From NCBI GenBank assembly GCA_015709215.1, contig JACCQN010000003.1:39858-103857 (forward strand): DNA of 64,000 nt, read 5' to 3'. Below the pieces are notes generated by a model. It had not been told where the DNA came from. It was given only the letters and a program-made list of their open reading frames with translations, and ran no database searches. The number at the start of each line of letters is the position of its first letter. Position 1 is the first letter of the stretch. A program made the position numbers and the translations under genes. Origin of the DNA: Bacteroidales bacterium (GTDB taxonomy: Bacteria; Bacteroidota; Bacteroidia; Bacteroidales; F082). Positions 8,524-18,176 of this stretch are shown here, piece after piece.

Positions 8524-9606
8524 TTACCTGCCCGAATACCTGTACCAAGCAGCACAAGCGCCTTCGTTGCTTACCATACAAGCTCCCACAGGATCAGTTG
8601 GGGTGCATGATTTTCCAAATAGTTTGCAATCTGATGGTTTGGCTATACCTTTTAATATACTTCCACAGATGCAGCCTTTGTCGCTTCTTGTGGGCTCAAT
8701 CGTTACTTCGAATAATTTTTCAGCATCAAAACGAGCATATTTTTCTTTTATTTGAAATCCGCTAGCTGCCAACACACCTAAACCACGCCACCAGTCATCG
8801 CGCAATTCGAAAACCTCTTGGAGCATTCCCAGCGCTTTGGTATTTCCTTCCGGCTTCACGACACGGCTATACTGGATTTCGACTGCCGGACGGCGGGATT
8901 CGAATTGGTTTACTAACATCAAAATAGATTGCAGAATATCAGTTGGCTCAAAACCACTTATTACAACGCCCAAGCCATAACGTTCTGCAATAAAATCATA
9001 CATCCCTGAGCCTGTGATTGTACTCACATGGCCAGGACCCAGATAGCCATTAATTTCAACACCCGCATCAATCAAAGCAGCCATTGATGGTGGCATAATT
9101 TTATGAGCGCTCAAGACTGAAAAATTAAAAAGCCCAGCCATCTCTGCTTTTAAAATTCCGGCAGCAGTTGCCGGGGAGGTGGTTTCAAAACCTATTCCCA
9201 GAAAAACAACATTCTTTCTTCGGTTTTGTTTGGCAATTTCAAGTGCATCCAACACTGAATAAACAATTCTGATATCGCGTCCGGCAGCTTTTTCGCCATC
9301 AAGACTCGAGCTTGAGCCGGGCACACGAATTAAATCGCCATAGGTTGTGATAATTACGTTGGGCAAACGTGACAGCGCAATAGCATGGTCAATATAGGAT
9401 CGGCTTGTTACGCAGACAGGACAGCCCGGACCACTAATCAATTCAATGGTTTCGGGTAATAAGGATGGAATTCCAAAACGCTGGATAGCCATGGTGTGCC
9501 CACCACAAACTTCCATGATCCGCATTTTATGTCTGGAAGTTTCTTTGATTTGTCTGAGCAGATACTGAACTGTCTCTTTATTGCGATACTCGTCAATATA
9601 TTTCAT
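8524..9606 (-). CDS. hypD: [NiFe] hydrogenase maturation protein HypD
   Basis: A 360-residue HypD, the iron-sulfur protein that with HypC builds the Fe(CN)2CO unit of the [NiFe] hydrogenase active site. Diagnostic segments are MEVCGGHTMAIQRFGIPSLL, SGPGCPVCVTS, the GFETTSPATA block and a cysteine-rich C-terminus (KGCICGSILKG, then SDCKLFGKSCTP and GACMVSNEGACAAWY) that holds the 4Fe-4S cluster. It follows hypC on the same strand with a 5-bp gap. No hydrogenase structural gene, hypE or hypF lies in this window. Confidence 0.95.
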   Translation of the reverse strand: MKYIDEYRNKETVQYLLRQIKETSRHKMRIMEVCGGHTMAIQRFGIPSLLPETIELISGPGCPVCVTSRSYIDHAIALSRLPNVIITTYGDLIRVPGSSSSLDGEKAAGRDIRIVYSVLDALEIAKQNRRKNVVFLGIGFETTSPATAAGILKAEMAGLFNFSVLSAHKIMPPSMAALIDAGVEINGYLGPGHVSTITGSGMYDFIAERYGLGVVISGFEPTDILQSILMLVNQFESRRPAVEIQYSRVVKPEGNTKALGMLQEVFELRDDWWRGLGVLAASGFQIKEKYARFDAEKLFEVTIEPTRSDKGCICGSILKGIAKPSDCKLFGKSCTPTDPVGACMVSNEGACAAWYRYSGR

Positions 9607-9611
9607 AAGCC

Positions 9612-9881
9612 CTACACAATTCGTTCTCCGCTTTGCTTTTCTTCGCTGTCGAGCTCTTTGTTAAACGCTTCGAATTCTTCAAAAAGCTTCAGAGTTTCCA
9701 AAGCCTCTTCTTCACTTATTTTCTGAAGTGCAAAACCGGTATGCAGCAACACATAATCTCCAACAGCTATTTCATTCAGATCGAGCATTGTAAGGCTGGC
9801 ATCATAAAAGGCTTCCCCAACGGAGCATCTGGCCATTTCGCCATTAATGGATTCTATTCGGGCTGGTATGCTTAAACACAT
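9612..9881 (-). CDS. hypC: [NiFe] hydrogenase maturation chaperone HypC/HupF
   Basis: An 89-residue HypC. It starts MCLSIPARIESI with the essential Cys2 that binds the iron precursor after removal of Met1, and contains the family block VGDYVLLHTGFALQKISEEEA. It is first in the hypC-hypD pair and would pass the Fe(CN)2CO moiety from HypD to the hydrogenase large subunit. The C-terminal extension is acidic, as in many HypC proteins. Confidence 0.93.
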   Translation of the reverse strand: MCLSIPARIESINGEMARCSVGEAFYDASLTMLDLNEIAVGDYVLLHTGFALQKISEEEALETLKLFEEFEAFNKELDSEEKQSGERIV

Positions 9882-9906
9882 AATTTTATCACATTTTTCG
9901 TTGGTT

Positions 9907-9914
9907 CAAAAGTA
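9907..9914 (-). promoter_or_regulatory. Candidate -7 box for hypCD
   Basis: Read on the minus strand this is TACTTTTG, a full match to TAnnTTTG, 25 bp upstream of the hypC start. No convincing -33 element was seen. Confidence 0.35.
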
Positions 9915-10061
9915 CATTTTTTTTGTGTCTCATAATTTAAGTGATTACGTTAATGTCATAATTGTATCACTGGTGTACGAAGTCGCAAATGAATTTATTG
10001 AATGGAAAAGATTATTTTTGTCCCTTTGCATCTCTTAAAAAGATCGACAAACACAAATATA

Positions 10062-12713
10062 ATGTTCATGCAAACACTCCGAAAATCAAGACTGTTTAGT
10101 CTGTTATTAATTGTTTTAGCTTTAATTTTTTCTTATCCTGTTCAAGCAGCCTGGCTCAAAGATCAACAGGTTGCCGTAGTACAACCCGATGGCACAAAGC
10201 TGCATTTGTTAGCTACTGGCGATGAGTTTTACAACTGGCTTCACGATGCTGCAGGTTATACTATCATCCAAAGCGAAACAGACGGCTATTTTTATTATGC
10301 CATTATAAATAACGATCAACTTGTACCGTCTTCACACAAGGTGGGTTTGGTGGATCCTTCTACAACAAATTTGCATCCGGGCATAAATATCAGTGCGGAG
10401 CAGCGATTGGCCATCCGAAACTATATGGAGCAGGAAATGCAATTTGTTGAACCAAATAGAAGCTACGAAAGGGCTATCGGAACTTTAAACAATTTGGTCA
10501 TCTACATTCGTTTTGCTGATCAGGAGGAGTTTACTTCTGATACACTATTGAATTACAATCGTTTTAACAATGATAATGCCAACGCAAATTCAGTGCTAAA
10601 TTATTTTGATGAAATATCCTATGGTCAGCTGGATTTACGATCCTTTTTCTATCCTGTACCACCTGACGAATACATTTTATCTTATGAAGATGAATATCCC
10701 AGAAGCTATTATATGCCCTATAATGCAGTTACAAATCCTGATGGATATGTTAATGATAATCAAAGAACTAATAGAGAACATACCTTGTTGGTAAATGCTG
10801 TAGAATGGGTAAATATCAATTCGCCTGTACCTGTGGAACTTGACCTGGATTATAATAGCGATAATCGCGTAGATAACGTTGTTTTTATTATTAGGGGAGG
10901 CACAACAGCTTGGTCAACATTGCTATGGCCGCATCGTTGGAGTCTTTATTCACAGGATGTTTATATCAATGGAAAGAAAGTGCATGATTACAATTTTCAG
11001 CTCGAAACGAGTTTGGCCAGCAGCGGGGTTGGTGTTTTATGCCATGAGATGTATCATAGTTTAAGCGCCCCCGATTTGTATCGTTATGTGAATGACGATA
11101 TTACACCAGTGGGCTCATGGGATATTATGGCAGCGAACAATAATCCGCCGCAGTATATGAACGCCTTTATGAAAATGAAATATGGGGGATGGATTACAGA
11201 TATTCCATGGATTACCGAAGCCGGGACCTATACACTTAATCCTTTGCAATCGGACGAGAACAATGCCTGGCGAATTCCGTCACAGAACACGTCTTCAGAG
11301 TATTTTGTTTTGGAATACCGCAAAAAAGACGGCACTTTTGATGGCACACTACCAAAATCGGGGATGTTAATTTATCGCATCAACACTAATGCCGGAAATG
11401 GCAATGCGCAAGGACCTCCCGACGAGGTTTATATTTTCCGCCCCGGCGGTAATCCCTCAAATAATGGTAATTTGAATGATGCTGTTTTTGGTGCTAATTA
11501 TGGCCGAGAAGAATTTACTGATTTTAGTAACCCATATGCTTTTTTGCAGAATGGAAATCTGGGAGGTGTCACGATTTATGATATTTCTGAAGTTGGTGAA
11601 ACAATGAGTTTTAAAGTTGATTTTCCGGGGCAGGTGGCGGCCAACTTCACATCGGATGTAAAGGTTGCTTGTGCAAATGATGTGATTGGGTTTTACGATG
11701 CATCAACTGGTATTCCGAACAGCTGGGAATGGCAATTTGAGCCCATGTCATTCGAATTTGTAGAGAGCGATGCAAATGACAAAAATCCGAAGCTTCGGTT
11801 TTTAGAAGACGGACAATATTCGGTTTCGTTGGTTGTAAGTAACGAATATGGCGAAGATGAAGTGATCTCTGAAAACTATCTTACTATTGGCGCTGAGTCA
11901 GGACATTTTCAGGACAATTTTGAATCATGGACATTTACAGATGGATCATGGATGGTTGAGAATCCTGACAACAGCGAAACATGGGAGCTGTACAATGTAG
12001 GCGGTAATGGAAGTGAAGTGGCAGCGGGAATTAATTTTAGGGATTATTATTCGATCATGCAACGCGACCGTTTAATTTCTAAGCCTTTCGATTTAAGCGA
12101 CTTATCAACAGCTTATATGAGTTTTGATCATGCTTATGCCCAAAATGCTACTTACACCCAGGTAACAGATTCACTTATCATTCTCATTTCAGCTGATTGT
12201 GGAGAAAGTTGGGAACGTATTGCTGCATTTGGCGAGGATGGCAGCGGAATTTTCGCAACACACCAGCCTACCGATGATATTTTTTGGCCTGTTGAAGCAA
12301 CTGATTGGTGCGGACAAGGCTGGGGAGCACCATGTAATACAATCGACCTAAGCAATTGGGCAGGAATCAGCGATGTGCGTATTGCATTTGAAACCGTTAG
12401 TTTTTATGGTAATCCGCTTTTGATCGATAATGTGGTTGTTTCGCAATATGTGGCTGTCGTCGAAAATTTAAGAGATGATCAATTGGTCATTAGTCCAAAT
12501 CCGGTAAAAGATGTATTAAAAATTAAAGCTTTAGACAAAGACGGAACGCTTAACCAACTCACTATGTATGACCTTTCTGGAAGGATTGTTCACAGTCAAT
12601 TGTATCAAAATGAGCTTTCTGTTCAGCGAAAACCGGGCTGGAGAAGTGGTGTTTATATCATTGAAATAAAATCGAAAGATCAGTTGTATCTACAGAAATT
12701 GATTCTTAAATAA
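10062..12713 (+). CDS. Secreted M6-family metalloprotease with PKD domain and T9SS signal
   Basis: An 883-residue exported protease. The ATG at 10062 (or 10068) begins a good signal peptide (RLFSLLLIVLALIFSYPVQA); the upstream in-frame start would add 20 residues unsuited to export. The zinc motif HEMYH lies at residues 328-332 (CHEMYHSLSAPDLY), as in M6 (immune inhibitor A-like) proteases. It is followed by a PKD-like domain (ending YSVSLVVSNEYGED), a jelly-roll-like segment and a C-terminal type IX sorting domain (SPNPVKDVLKIKA, DLSGRIV, SGVYIIEIKS, LQKLILK). It should be exported by Sec and then anchored or released by T9SS. The MFS gene starts 6 bp downstream. Confidence 0.88.
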   Translation: MFMQTLRKSRLFSLLLIVLALIFSYPVQAAWLKDQQVAVVQPDGTKLHLLATGDEFYNWLHDAAGYTIIQSETDGYFYYAIINNDQLVPSSHKVGLVDPSTTNLHPGINISAEQRLAIRNYMEQEMQFVEPNRSYERAIGTLNNLVIYIRFADQEEFTSDTLLNYNRFNNDNANANSVLNYFDEISYGQLDLRSFFYPVPPDEYILSYEDEYPRSYYMPYNAVTNPDGYVNDNQRTNREHTLLVNAVEWVNINSPVPVELDLDYNSDNRVDNVVFIIRGGTTAWSTLLWPHRWSLYSQDVYINGKKVHDYNFQLETSLASSGVGVLCHEMYHSLSAPDLYRYVNDDITPVGSWDIMAANNNPPQYMNAFMKMKYGGWITDIPWITEAGTYTLNPLQSDENNAWRIPSQNTSSEYFVLEYRKKDGTFDGTLPKSGMLIYRINTNAGNGNAQGPPDEVYIFRPGGNPSNNGNLNDAVFGANYGREEFTDFSNPYAFLQNGNLGGVTIYDISEVGETMSFKVDFPGQVAANFTSDVKVACANDVIGFYDASTGIPNSWEWQFEPMSFEFVESDANDKNPKLRFLEDGQYSVSLVVSNEYGEDEVISENYLTIGAESGHFQDNFESWTFTDGSWMVENPDNSETWELYNVGGNGSEVAAGINFRDYYSIMQRDRLISKPFDLSDLSTAYMSFDHAYAQNATYTQVTDSLIILISADCGESWERIAAFGEDGSGIFATHQPTDDIFWPVEATDWCGQGWGAPCNTIDLSNWAGISDVRIAFETVSFYGNPLLIDNVVVSQYVAVVENLRDDQLVISPNPVKDVLKIKALDKDGTLNQLTMYDLSGRIVHSQLYQNELSVQRKPGWRSGVYIIEIKSKDQLYLQKLILK

Positions 12714-12719
12714 TCAGCT

Positions 12720-14084
12720 ATGCAAGTCCAATCAAAAGTCTCAATAATTGCTATTGTTGCGATTACTTCCTTCATGGGGTCTTTTTTGATCTCAGCAGTA
12801 AATATTTCGTTGCCAGCAATTGAAGTGCAATTTGAAATGAATGCTATTGCCTTAAGTTGGGTAATAACATCTTTTTTATTGTCGAATGCGATGTTTTTGT
12901 TGCCTGCAGGCAGATGGGCTGATTTAACAGGAATAAAAAGAATGTTTAAACTGGGGGTGGTGTTATTCGCACTGTTTTCGATAGCCAGCGGCTTGTCACC
13001 CTCCGGATGGTGGCTGATATTTTTCAGGTTTTTGCAAGGTACAGGAACGGCATTAACCAGTACTACAGGACCGGCAATTTTGGTTTCAACATTTCCGGCA
13101 AGCAGCAGGGGAAAGGTTTTGGGAATTTCTGTTTCAGCTGTCTATCTGGGCCTTGCAACAGGTCCTTTTATTGGAGGGATGCTGACACAGCTATATGGCT
13201 GGCGTTCTGTTTTTTATGTAGCATCTTTATTTGGTGTTTTGTCAACTCTGTTAGCATTTTTGGTTTTAGGAAAAGATGAGCCTAATGCAACTCAGAAAAA
13301 GATTGACTTAAAAGGTACGCTGCTTTTTATGACTGGTTTGGTAGCATTAATATACGGGGCTTCAAACCTACCTCAAAGCTGGTGGATGATGTTACTGGGT
13401 GTTATAGCTTTATTTGGTTTTTGGTTTTTGGAAGCTCGTTCTAAATTTCCGGTTATTGATACCAAACTTTTTACACAAAACCGGCTTTTTACTTTTTCTA
13501 ATCTGGCCTCACTCATTAATTACAGTGCAACATTTGCCATTGTGTTTCTGCTAAGCATTTATCTTCAAAAAATAAAAGCATTAAGTCCAAGCGAAGCAGG
13601 GACTATACTGGTTTCACAACCTATCATGATGGCCTTATTTTCGCCATTGGCCGGAAAATTATCAGACCGCATTCAACCCCGTTTTCTCACAACAATCGGA
13701 ATGATAATATGCACGCTTGGATTGATAGGATTTGCCTTTGTTAATGAATCTACCCCTGTTTGGTTTATCGTCGTCAATTTGCTTTGGCTTGGATCTGGTT
13801 TTGGTCTGTTTTCTTCACCTAACATGAATACTATTATGAGCGCCGTTGCAAAAAACCAATATGGTTTAGCTTCTGGAACTGCCGCTACCGGACGGGTAAT
13901 CGGACAAATTGTTAGTATGACAGTTGTTGCCGTATTGTTCTCGCTGACTATTGGCAATCAGGTGTTGAAAAATATTGATGATCAGAAATTTATCGAAATT
14001 GTAAGAAATGGGTTTATCATTTTCTCGATAATGAATTTATTTGGGATTTACTTTTCGTATCAACGTGGAAAAATTGAAAGGTAA
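12720..14084 (+). CDS. MFS transporter, DHA2-like (14-TM drug exporter type)
   Basis: A 454-residue inner-membrane protein with about 14 hydrophobic helices. Signatures are ALSWVITSFLLSNAMFLLPA in helix 2, the A-like loop GRWADLTGIKRMF, RFLQGTGTALTSTTGPA, then SAVYLGLATGPFIGG (motif C) and YGWRSVFYVASL. This layout matches DHA2-family proton-driven exporters such as EmrB/QacA. The actual substrate is not predictable. It may be co-transcribed with the metalloprotease gene because of the short gap. Confidence 0.85.
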   Translation: MQVQSKVSIIAIVAITSFMGSFLISAVNISLPAIEVQFEMNAIALSWVITSFLLSNAMFLLPAGRWADLTGIKRMFKLGVVLFALFSIASGLSPSGWWLIFFRFLQGTGTALTSTTGPAILVSTFPASSRGKVLGISVSAVYLGLATGPFIGGMLTQLYGWRSVFYVASLFGVLSTLLAFLVLGKDEPNATQKKIDLKGTLLFMTGLVALIYGASNLPQSWWMMLLGVIALFGFWFLEARSKFPVIDTKLFTQNRLFTFSNLASLINYSATFAIVFLLSIYLQKIKALSPSEAGTILVSQPIMMALFSPLAGKLSDRIQPRFLTTIGMIICTLGLIGFAFVNESTPVWFIVVNLLWLGSGFGLFSSPNMNTIMSAVAKNQYGLASGTAATGRVIGQIVSMTVVAVLFSLTIGNQVLKNIDDQKFIEIVRNGFIIFSIMNLFGIYFSYQRGKIER

Positions 14085-14553
14085 AAAATGATCCCTACTC
14101 AAATTGTTTATCAATAACTAAAGTTTGGCGCTTGCCTAATCTAAGCTGATTTGTTTTAGCAAACATATTATAAGTATTTATTCTGTTTTTGGATAAGATT
14201 ATTATCTGCCCTTTGCTCCCAACGCTACCTGGCCTGCCGATAGTGGGCAATATGCAAATTGTAAGCACAGTGCAGATTGAGCTTGGTTGTGAAGCATTTA
14301 TATATATATTTTAAATGTGGTTATGGGCTGTTGGCAATGCTATGTGGTCTGCTACAAATCTTTCGCTGCCTACGATGCTAGTATTCCAACTTAAAATAAA
14401 AATGGAAGGTTTTAAAACGCTGATTATAGTTGTTTTATCGATTTTTTAACCTTCATTTCCACCTTATTAAAAGAACCTTAATCAAGGTGTAAAACTTCTG
14501 TAAAATTAGTACATCCCGCTTTGTGAAAAACAGTTTCTTAAAATTAGCGACAT
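14085..14553. other. 469-bp intergenic region without a recognisable gene
   Basis: No open frame of credible composition and no RNA gene was found. The only structure seen is a loose inverted similarity between TTGCTCCCAACGC (about 14214) and GGGCTGTTGGCAATGC (about 14326), and a TATATATATATTTT run near 14300. A decayed repeat is possible but unproven. Confidence 0.5.
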
Positions 14554-15327
14554 TTGCCAAAAAAATACCGCGTGCGATACTTTATTCATCTGGCATATAA
14601 TGGAACAGCTTATCACGGCTGGCAAAGGCAGAATAATGCGCATACCGTTCAGGCAGAGCTCGAGAAATGTTTAAGCCTCAAACTTGGCGAAACCATCAGT
14701 ATAATAGGATGTGGTCGGACAGACACAGGGGTTCATGCGAGAAATTTTTATGCACATTTCGACCTTGAAACATATAATCAAACTATTGAATCTATGAGTT
14801 TTGCAAACCAGCTTAACCGATTTTTGCCTCCTGATATAGTAGTTTATCGCATTTGGGAAGTTTCGGAGAAGCTACATGCCCGTTTTGATGCGTTATCACG
14901 TATTTACCGCTATTATTTGCATACCGAAAAGGCTGTTTTTGAACCTCATTCCTATTATTTTCCTCAAAAGCTGGATTTACAGCAGATGAATAAAGCAGCA
15001 AATTTATTGCTCAATCACACTGATTTTACCAGTTTTTCGAAACTTCATACCCAGGCACGAACCAATAATTGCCAGATCACCTATGCCCATTGGACTAGTC
15101 ATCAAAACCAGCTTATTTTCGAAATTAGAGCCGATCGTTTTTTACGTAATATGGTTCGCGCAATTGTAGGCTCTTTGATAGAAGTAGGGCTACATAAAGG
15201 CAGCCCGCATGATTTTGAACAACTTATTTTGGCTAAAAACAGAAATGCAGCAGGTTATTCTGTTCCGGCTCATGCCTTATTTTTGGAAGACGTGATTTAT
15301 CCGCCGGAATTATTGCAAACCCATTAG
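14554..15327 (+). CDS. truA: tRNA pseudouridine(38-40) synthase TruA
   Basis: A 257-residue pseudouridine synthase that modifies uridines 38-40 in the tRNA anticodon arm. The core carries GCGRTDTGVHARNFYAHF with the catalytic aspartate, and the N-terminus has the family block YFIHLAYNGTAYHGWQRQ. No ATG is available: the frame can start at TTG 14554 or, more typically for the family, at GTG 14572 (giving MRYFIHLAYNG). The last 18 bp overlap the 3' end of the convergent next gene. Confidence 0.93.
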   Translation: MPKKYRVRYFIHLAYNGTAYHGWQRQNNAHTVQAELEKCLSLKLGETISIIGCGRTDTGVHARNFYAHFDLETYNQTIESMSFANQLNRFLPPDIVVYRIWEVSEKLHARFDALSRIYRYYLHTEKAVFEPHSYYFPQKLDLQQMNKAANLLLNHTDFTSFSKLHTQARTNNCQITYAHWTSHQNQLIFEIRADRFLRNMVRAIVGSLIEVGLHKGSPHDFEQLILAKNRNAAGYSVPAHALFLEDVIYPPELLQTH

Positions 15328-16029
15328 TTTGTAATAACGATCGCGAATTGCTTTCAATTTACTAACATTAATATTCTCACGGTAAATCCGCACAAGCTCA
15401 ATAATTTGGTTGTTAGTAAATATACTTGCTGTTGCTGCATCAAAATAGAGTAAGCCCACTTCATTTTTTGCTTCAGCGGTTAATTTTTTAAAGTGATTCC
15501 AATCGATAGGCTCCGGGATCACAAAATAACCATGGTGCGCTTGCCGGGCATCAAAAAATAGTCCGTCTTCCAATTCTTCAAGAAAGAAAAACTTTTTTAA
15601 CTTAATGATGGCATTGTTAAGCAGGACGCCCTTGTTGTGTTTTTGCAACGGTAGCCCTACATCCCGAAACTGTTGCTGAAGAATACTGATCTCGCTATAT
15701 TGCTGCAAATCACGAATGCGAAGTGCCGGCATTTCCGGATGATCGGGCACGGTGATAGTAGCCCAAACAGCATCAACGGTATGTTTTAATAGCTTGTTTA
15801 CTTGCAAGAGGATCCTTTGTAAGTCTATGAAATCTATTTGCCGACCCAGCATCAGATAAAGGTATTGTGGTTTTGGCACTTTTGGGCCACCAACTGCATA
15901 GTAGCCAAAAAAAGGATTTACGGATTCTAAAACACAACTGTCCTTAATTAATAAGTCATCCTCCAAGCATTGTAGTGACTCTTCTTTGGTCAGGGAACCA
16001 ATATACTCCTGAACGTTTTTCTGTTTCAT
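15310..16029 (-). CDS. Hypothetical protein, 239 residues
   Basis: I do not recognise this family. The protein is soluble, has no signal peptide or transmembrane helix and contains a central Lys/Phe-rich stretch (IIKLKKFFFLEELEDGLFF). It may be a lineage-specific Bacteroidota protein. The ATG start at 16029 is plausible. Its 3' end overlaps truA by 18 bp tail to tail, so both proteins are encoded by the same base pairs there. Confidence 0.6.
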   Translation of the reverse strand: MKQKNVQEYIGSLTKEESLQCLEDDLLIKDSCVLESVNPFFGYYAVGGPKVPKPQYLYLMLGRQIDFIDLQRILLQVNKLLKHTVDAVWATITVPDHPEMPALRIRDLQQYSEISILQQQFRDVGLPLQKHNKGVLLNNAIIKLKKFFFLEELEDGLFFDARQAHHGYFVIPEPIDWNHFKKLTAEAKNEVGLLYFDAATASIFTNNQIIELVRIYRENINVSKLKAIRDRYYKLMGLQ

Positions 16030-16101
16030 TTGGATTGTGTTATTTTCGGTTCTAAGATACGAAGATAACTCACATTTTCGAAATAAATGAACAGAATTAT
16101 T

Positions 16102-16141
16102 AAAAAAAAGCGGGCGATCACTCCAATTAAGTATTCGCCCG
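16102..16141 (-). terminator. Rho-independent terminator after the acyl-CoA dehydrogenase gene
   Basis: Read on the minus strand, a 7-bp stem CGGGCGA / TCGCCCG (16135-16141 with 16111-16117, 17-nt loop) is followed directly by a run of eight T. It lies 26 bp beyond the acyl-CoA dehydrogenase stop codon. Confidence 0.8.
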
Positions 16142-16167
16142 TATAATAAAGCTGCTTTTACAAAGCG

Positions 16168-17946
16168 CTAGAACTTATATACATTGTCTTCGATCAGTTT
16201 ATTTGCAATTCTTCTACGCGCTTCTTTGATATTAACAGGAGAAGTTTTGCAGTGGATATAGAGCGCTTCTCGGAATTTTTCAAGTAGTTCGGGTTGTGCA
16301 TAACTAACCACTGCATCCCAACCAGATTTCTGAACGATTGCTGCAACGTCGTGAATCAAAACATCCAGAATATCTTTGTAAACACTCATTTCATTTTCGG
16401 TCTTTATTTTCTCCAGTTTGATTATTCTGTAAAGTGTTGATTCTGCAACATAAACCTGCATCAGCATATCAGCCAGGTTCATCATCACCTCTTCTTCTTC
16501 AGCAATTTTTCGGCCGAAAGTCTCTGTAATAGAAGGAATAAGCATTAAAACTGCTTTTTTAAGATTCTTAACCGTAGCCATCTTATCATCGAAATAAGAA
16601 TTTTTGGAAGCTTCGTTTGGTTTATTGAGGCTACCAGCTGCAACATCTGCTAATTCGCGCAGGTTAAAACTACTTTTTGCACCTTTTTTCAACAAAGCAT
16701 CAACAGCAAGTAAACGGTTGATTTCGTTAGTGCCTTCAAAAATTCTATTGATACGTGAATCTCTGTAGGCTCTGTCGACGGGCGTTTCGCTTGAGAAACC
16801 CATGCCACCATAAATCTGAACTGCTTCATCAACAACATAATCCAGAGTTTCGGAGCCATACACCTTCATCAAGGCACACTCTGCCGAAAACTCCGCAACA
16901 CCCTCTATATTTGCCTTGCCATGTGGATGCCCTGCAACTTTGAGCTCGTTAATATGATCCTGAATATCTTTACTTGCCCTGTAAACAGCTGATTCTGTCG
17001 CAAAAGTTTTAACAACTTGCTGAGCCAGCTTATGTTTGATAGCACCAAAGTTTGCAATTGCTTTACCAAACTGTTTGCGTTCGTTAGCATAATTTACAGA
17101 ATGCAGTATAGCTCTTTTGGCACTCCCCACAACAGTTGCCGCTAATTTTATACGTCCCAGGTGCAAGATATTTAATGCAATCCGATACCCTTCGCCTCGT
17201 TTTCCCAACATATTTTCAACTGGGACTTTCACATCATTATAAAAAATCTGCCGGGTAGATGAGCCTTTGATACCCATTTTCTTTTCCTCGGGATTCATTG
17301 TTACGCCCTCCCATGCCCGTTCAACAATAAAGGCACTCAATACACGGTCGTTATCAACTTTTGCAAAAACAGTTTGTATATCAGCAAATCCACCATTCGT
17401 AATCCACATTTTTTGACCATTGAGGATGTAATGCTTTCCGTCTTCTGACAAAACGGCTTTCGTACGACCGGAGTTAGCATCCGAACCTGCACCTGGCTCT
17501 GTAAGACAATAGGCTGCCATCAATTCGCCGGTGGTAAGTTTGGGGATGTATTTTGCTTTTTGCTCTTCGTTGCCATAATAAAGAATGGGCAAAGTGCCGA
17601 TTCCGGTATGCGCCATGATAGCTACAGAATAGGAATGGGCTGCCCCCATGGCTTCGTTGGCGCGCATCACTGTTAAAAATGATTGCTCAAACCCCTCATA
17701 TTCCTCAGGAACTGACAAACCCAACAAACCAAGTTCACCAGCCTTTTTTAGCAAGGAAGCCATCAAACCTTGTTCCTGACTGTCGATTCTGTCAAGATTT
17801 GGAAAGATTTCTGTTTCCAGAAAATCCTGGCAGGTTTCAGTGATCATATTGGTTTGTTCATCAAATTCTTCAGGGATAAATACGGCTTCAGCTTCTATGT
17901 CCTTAATAAGGAATTCGCCGCCTTTGAGGGGATTTCGTGTACTCAT
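16168..17946 (-). CDS. Acyl-CoA dehydrogenase with extended C-terminal domain (VLCAD/ACAD9-like layout)
   Basis: A 592-residue FAD-dependent acyl-CoA dehydrogenase for the first step of beta-oxidation. The first 400 residues form the standard fold: AYCLTEPGAGSDANSGRTKA (FAD/substrate loop), WITNGGFADIQTVFAKV, QIYGGMGFSSETPVDRAYRD and RIFEGTNEINR, where the glutamate of FEGTNE sits at the catalytic-base position. About 170 further residues form a second helical domain, as in very-long-chain enzymes. A palindrome overlapping its promoter suggests repressor control, and a strong terminator follows. No beta-oxidation partner gene is adjacent. Confidence 0.92.
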   Translation of the reverse strand: MSTRNPLKGGEFLIKDIEAEAVFIPEEFDEQTNMITETCQDFLETEIFPNLDRIDSQEQGLMASLLKKAGELGLLGLSVPEEYEGFEQSFLTVMRANEAMGAAHSYSVAIMAHTGIGTLPILYYGNEEQKAKYIPKLTTGELMAAYCLTEPGAGSDANSGRTKAVLSEDGKHYILNGQKMWITNGGFADIQTVFAKVDNDRVLSAFIVERAWEGVTMNPEEKKMGIKGSSTRQIFYNDVKVPVENMLGKRGEGYRIALNILHLGRIKLAATVVGSAKRAILHSVNYANERKQFGKAIANFGAIKHKLAQQVVKTFATESAVYRASKDIQDHINELKVAGHPHGKANIEGVAEFSAECALMKVYGSETLDYVVDEAVQIYGGMGFSSETPVDRAYRDSRINRIFEGTNEINRLLAVDALLKKGAKSSFNLRELADVAAGSLNKPNEASKNSYFDDKMATVKNLKKAVLMLIPSITETFGRKIAEEEEVMMNLADMLMQVYVAESTLYRIIKLEKIKTENEMSVYKDILDVLIHDVAAIVQKSGWDAVVSYAQPELLEKFREALYIHCKTSPVNIKEARRRIANKLIEDNVYKF

Positions 17947-17953
17947 AAAATTC

Positions 17954-17987
17954 TAAATTAAGTTAGTTGGCAAACTTACTTAATTTA
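17954..17987. promoter_or_regulatory. Near-perfect 34-bp palindrome over the acyl-CoA dehydrogenase promoter
   Basis: Two 15-bp arms (17954-17968 and 17973-17987, TAAATTAAGTTAGTT against TAAATTAAGTAAGTT, 14 of 15 identical) flank the 4-bp centre GGCA. On the minus strand the right half contains TAAGTTTG (17971-17978), a full -7 box. A repressor bound here would block the promoter. A TetR-type fatty-acid regulator is the natural guess, but no regulator gene is nearby. Confidence 0.65.
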
Positions 17988-18176
17988 CTTTTATAGTGAG
18001 GAAATTGAATATGTTTCGAGGCTTATTTAAAATGATTCTAACACAAATAAGCTTATCGAAACCAGTTGGAGTGAAAATTTGGAAATTCTTTTGGGCCTTG
18101 GTGTCAAATGAATACCTTTTAATACCTTCGCTAAGAATTTGAACAAATCCACTTGCAGTATCAAATCTCTAAAACC

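Noticed and set aside
14214..14345. Integron attC-like site in the MFS-truA gap
   Set aside because: The core sites do not fit the RYYYAAC/GTTRRRY consensus and no integrase is present.
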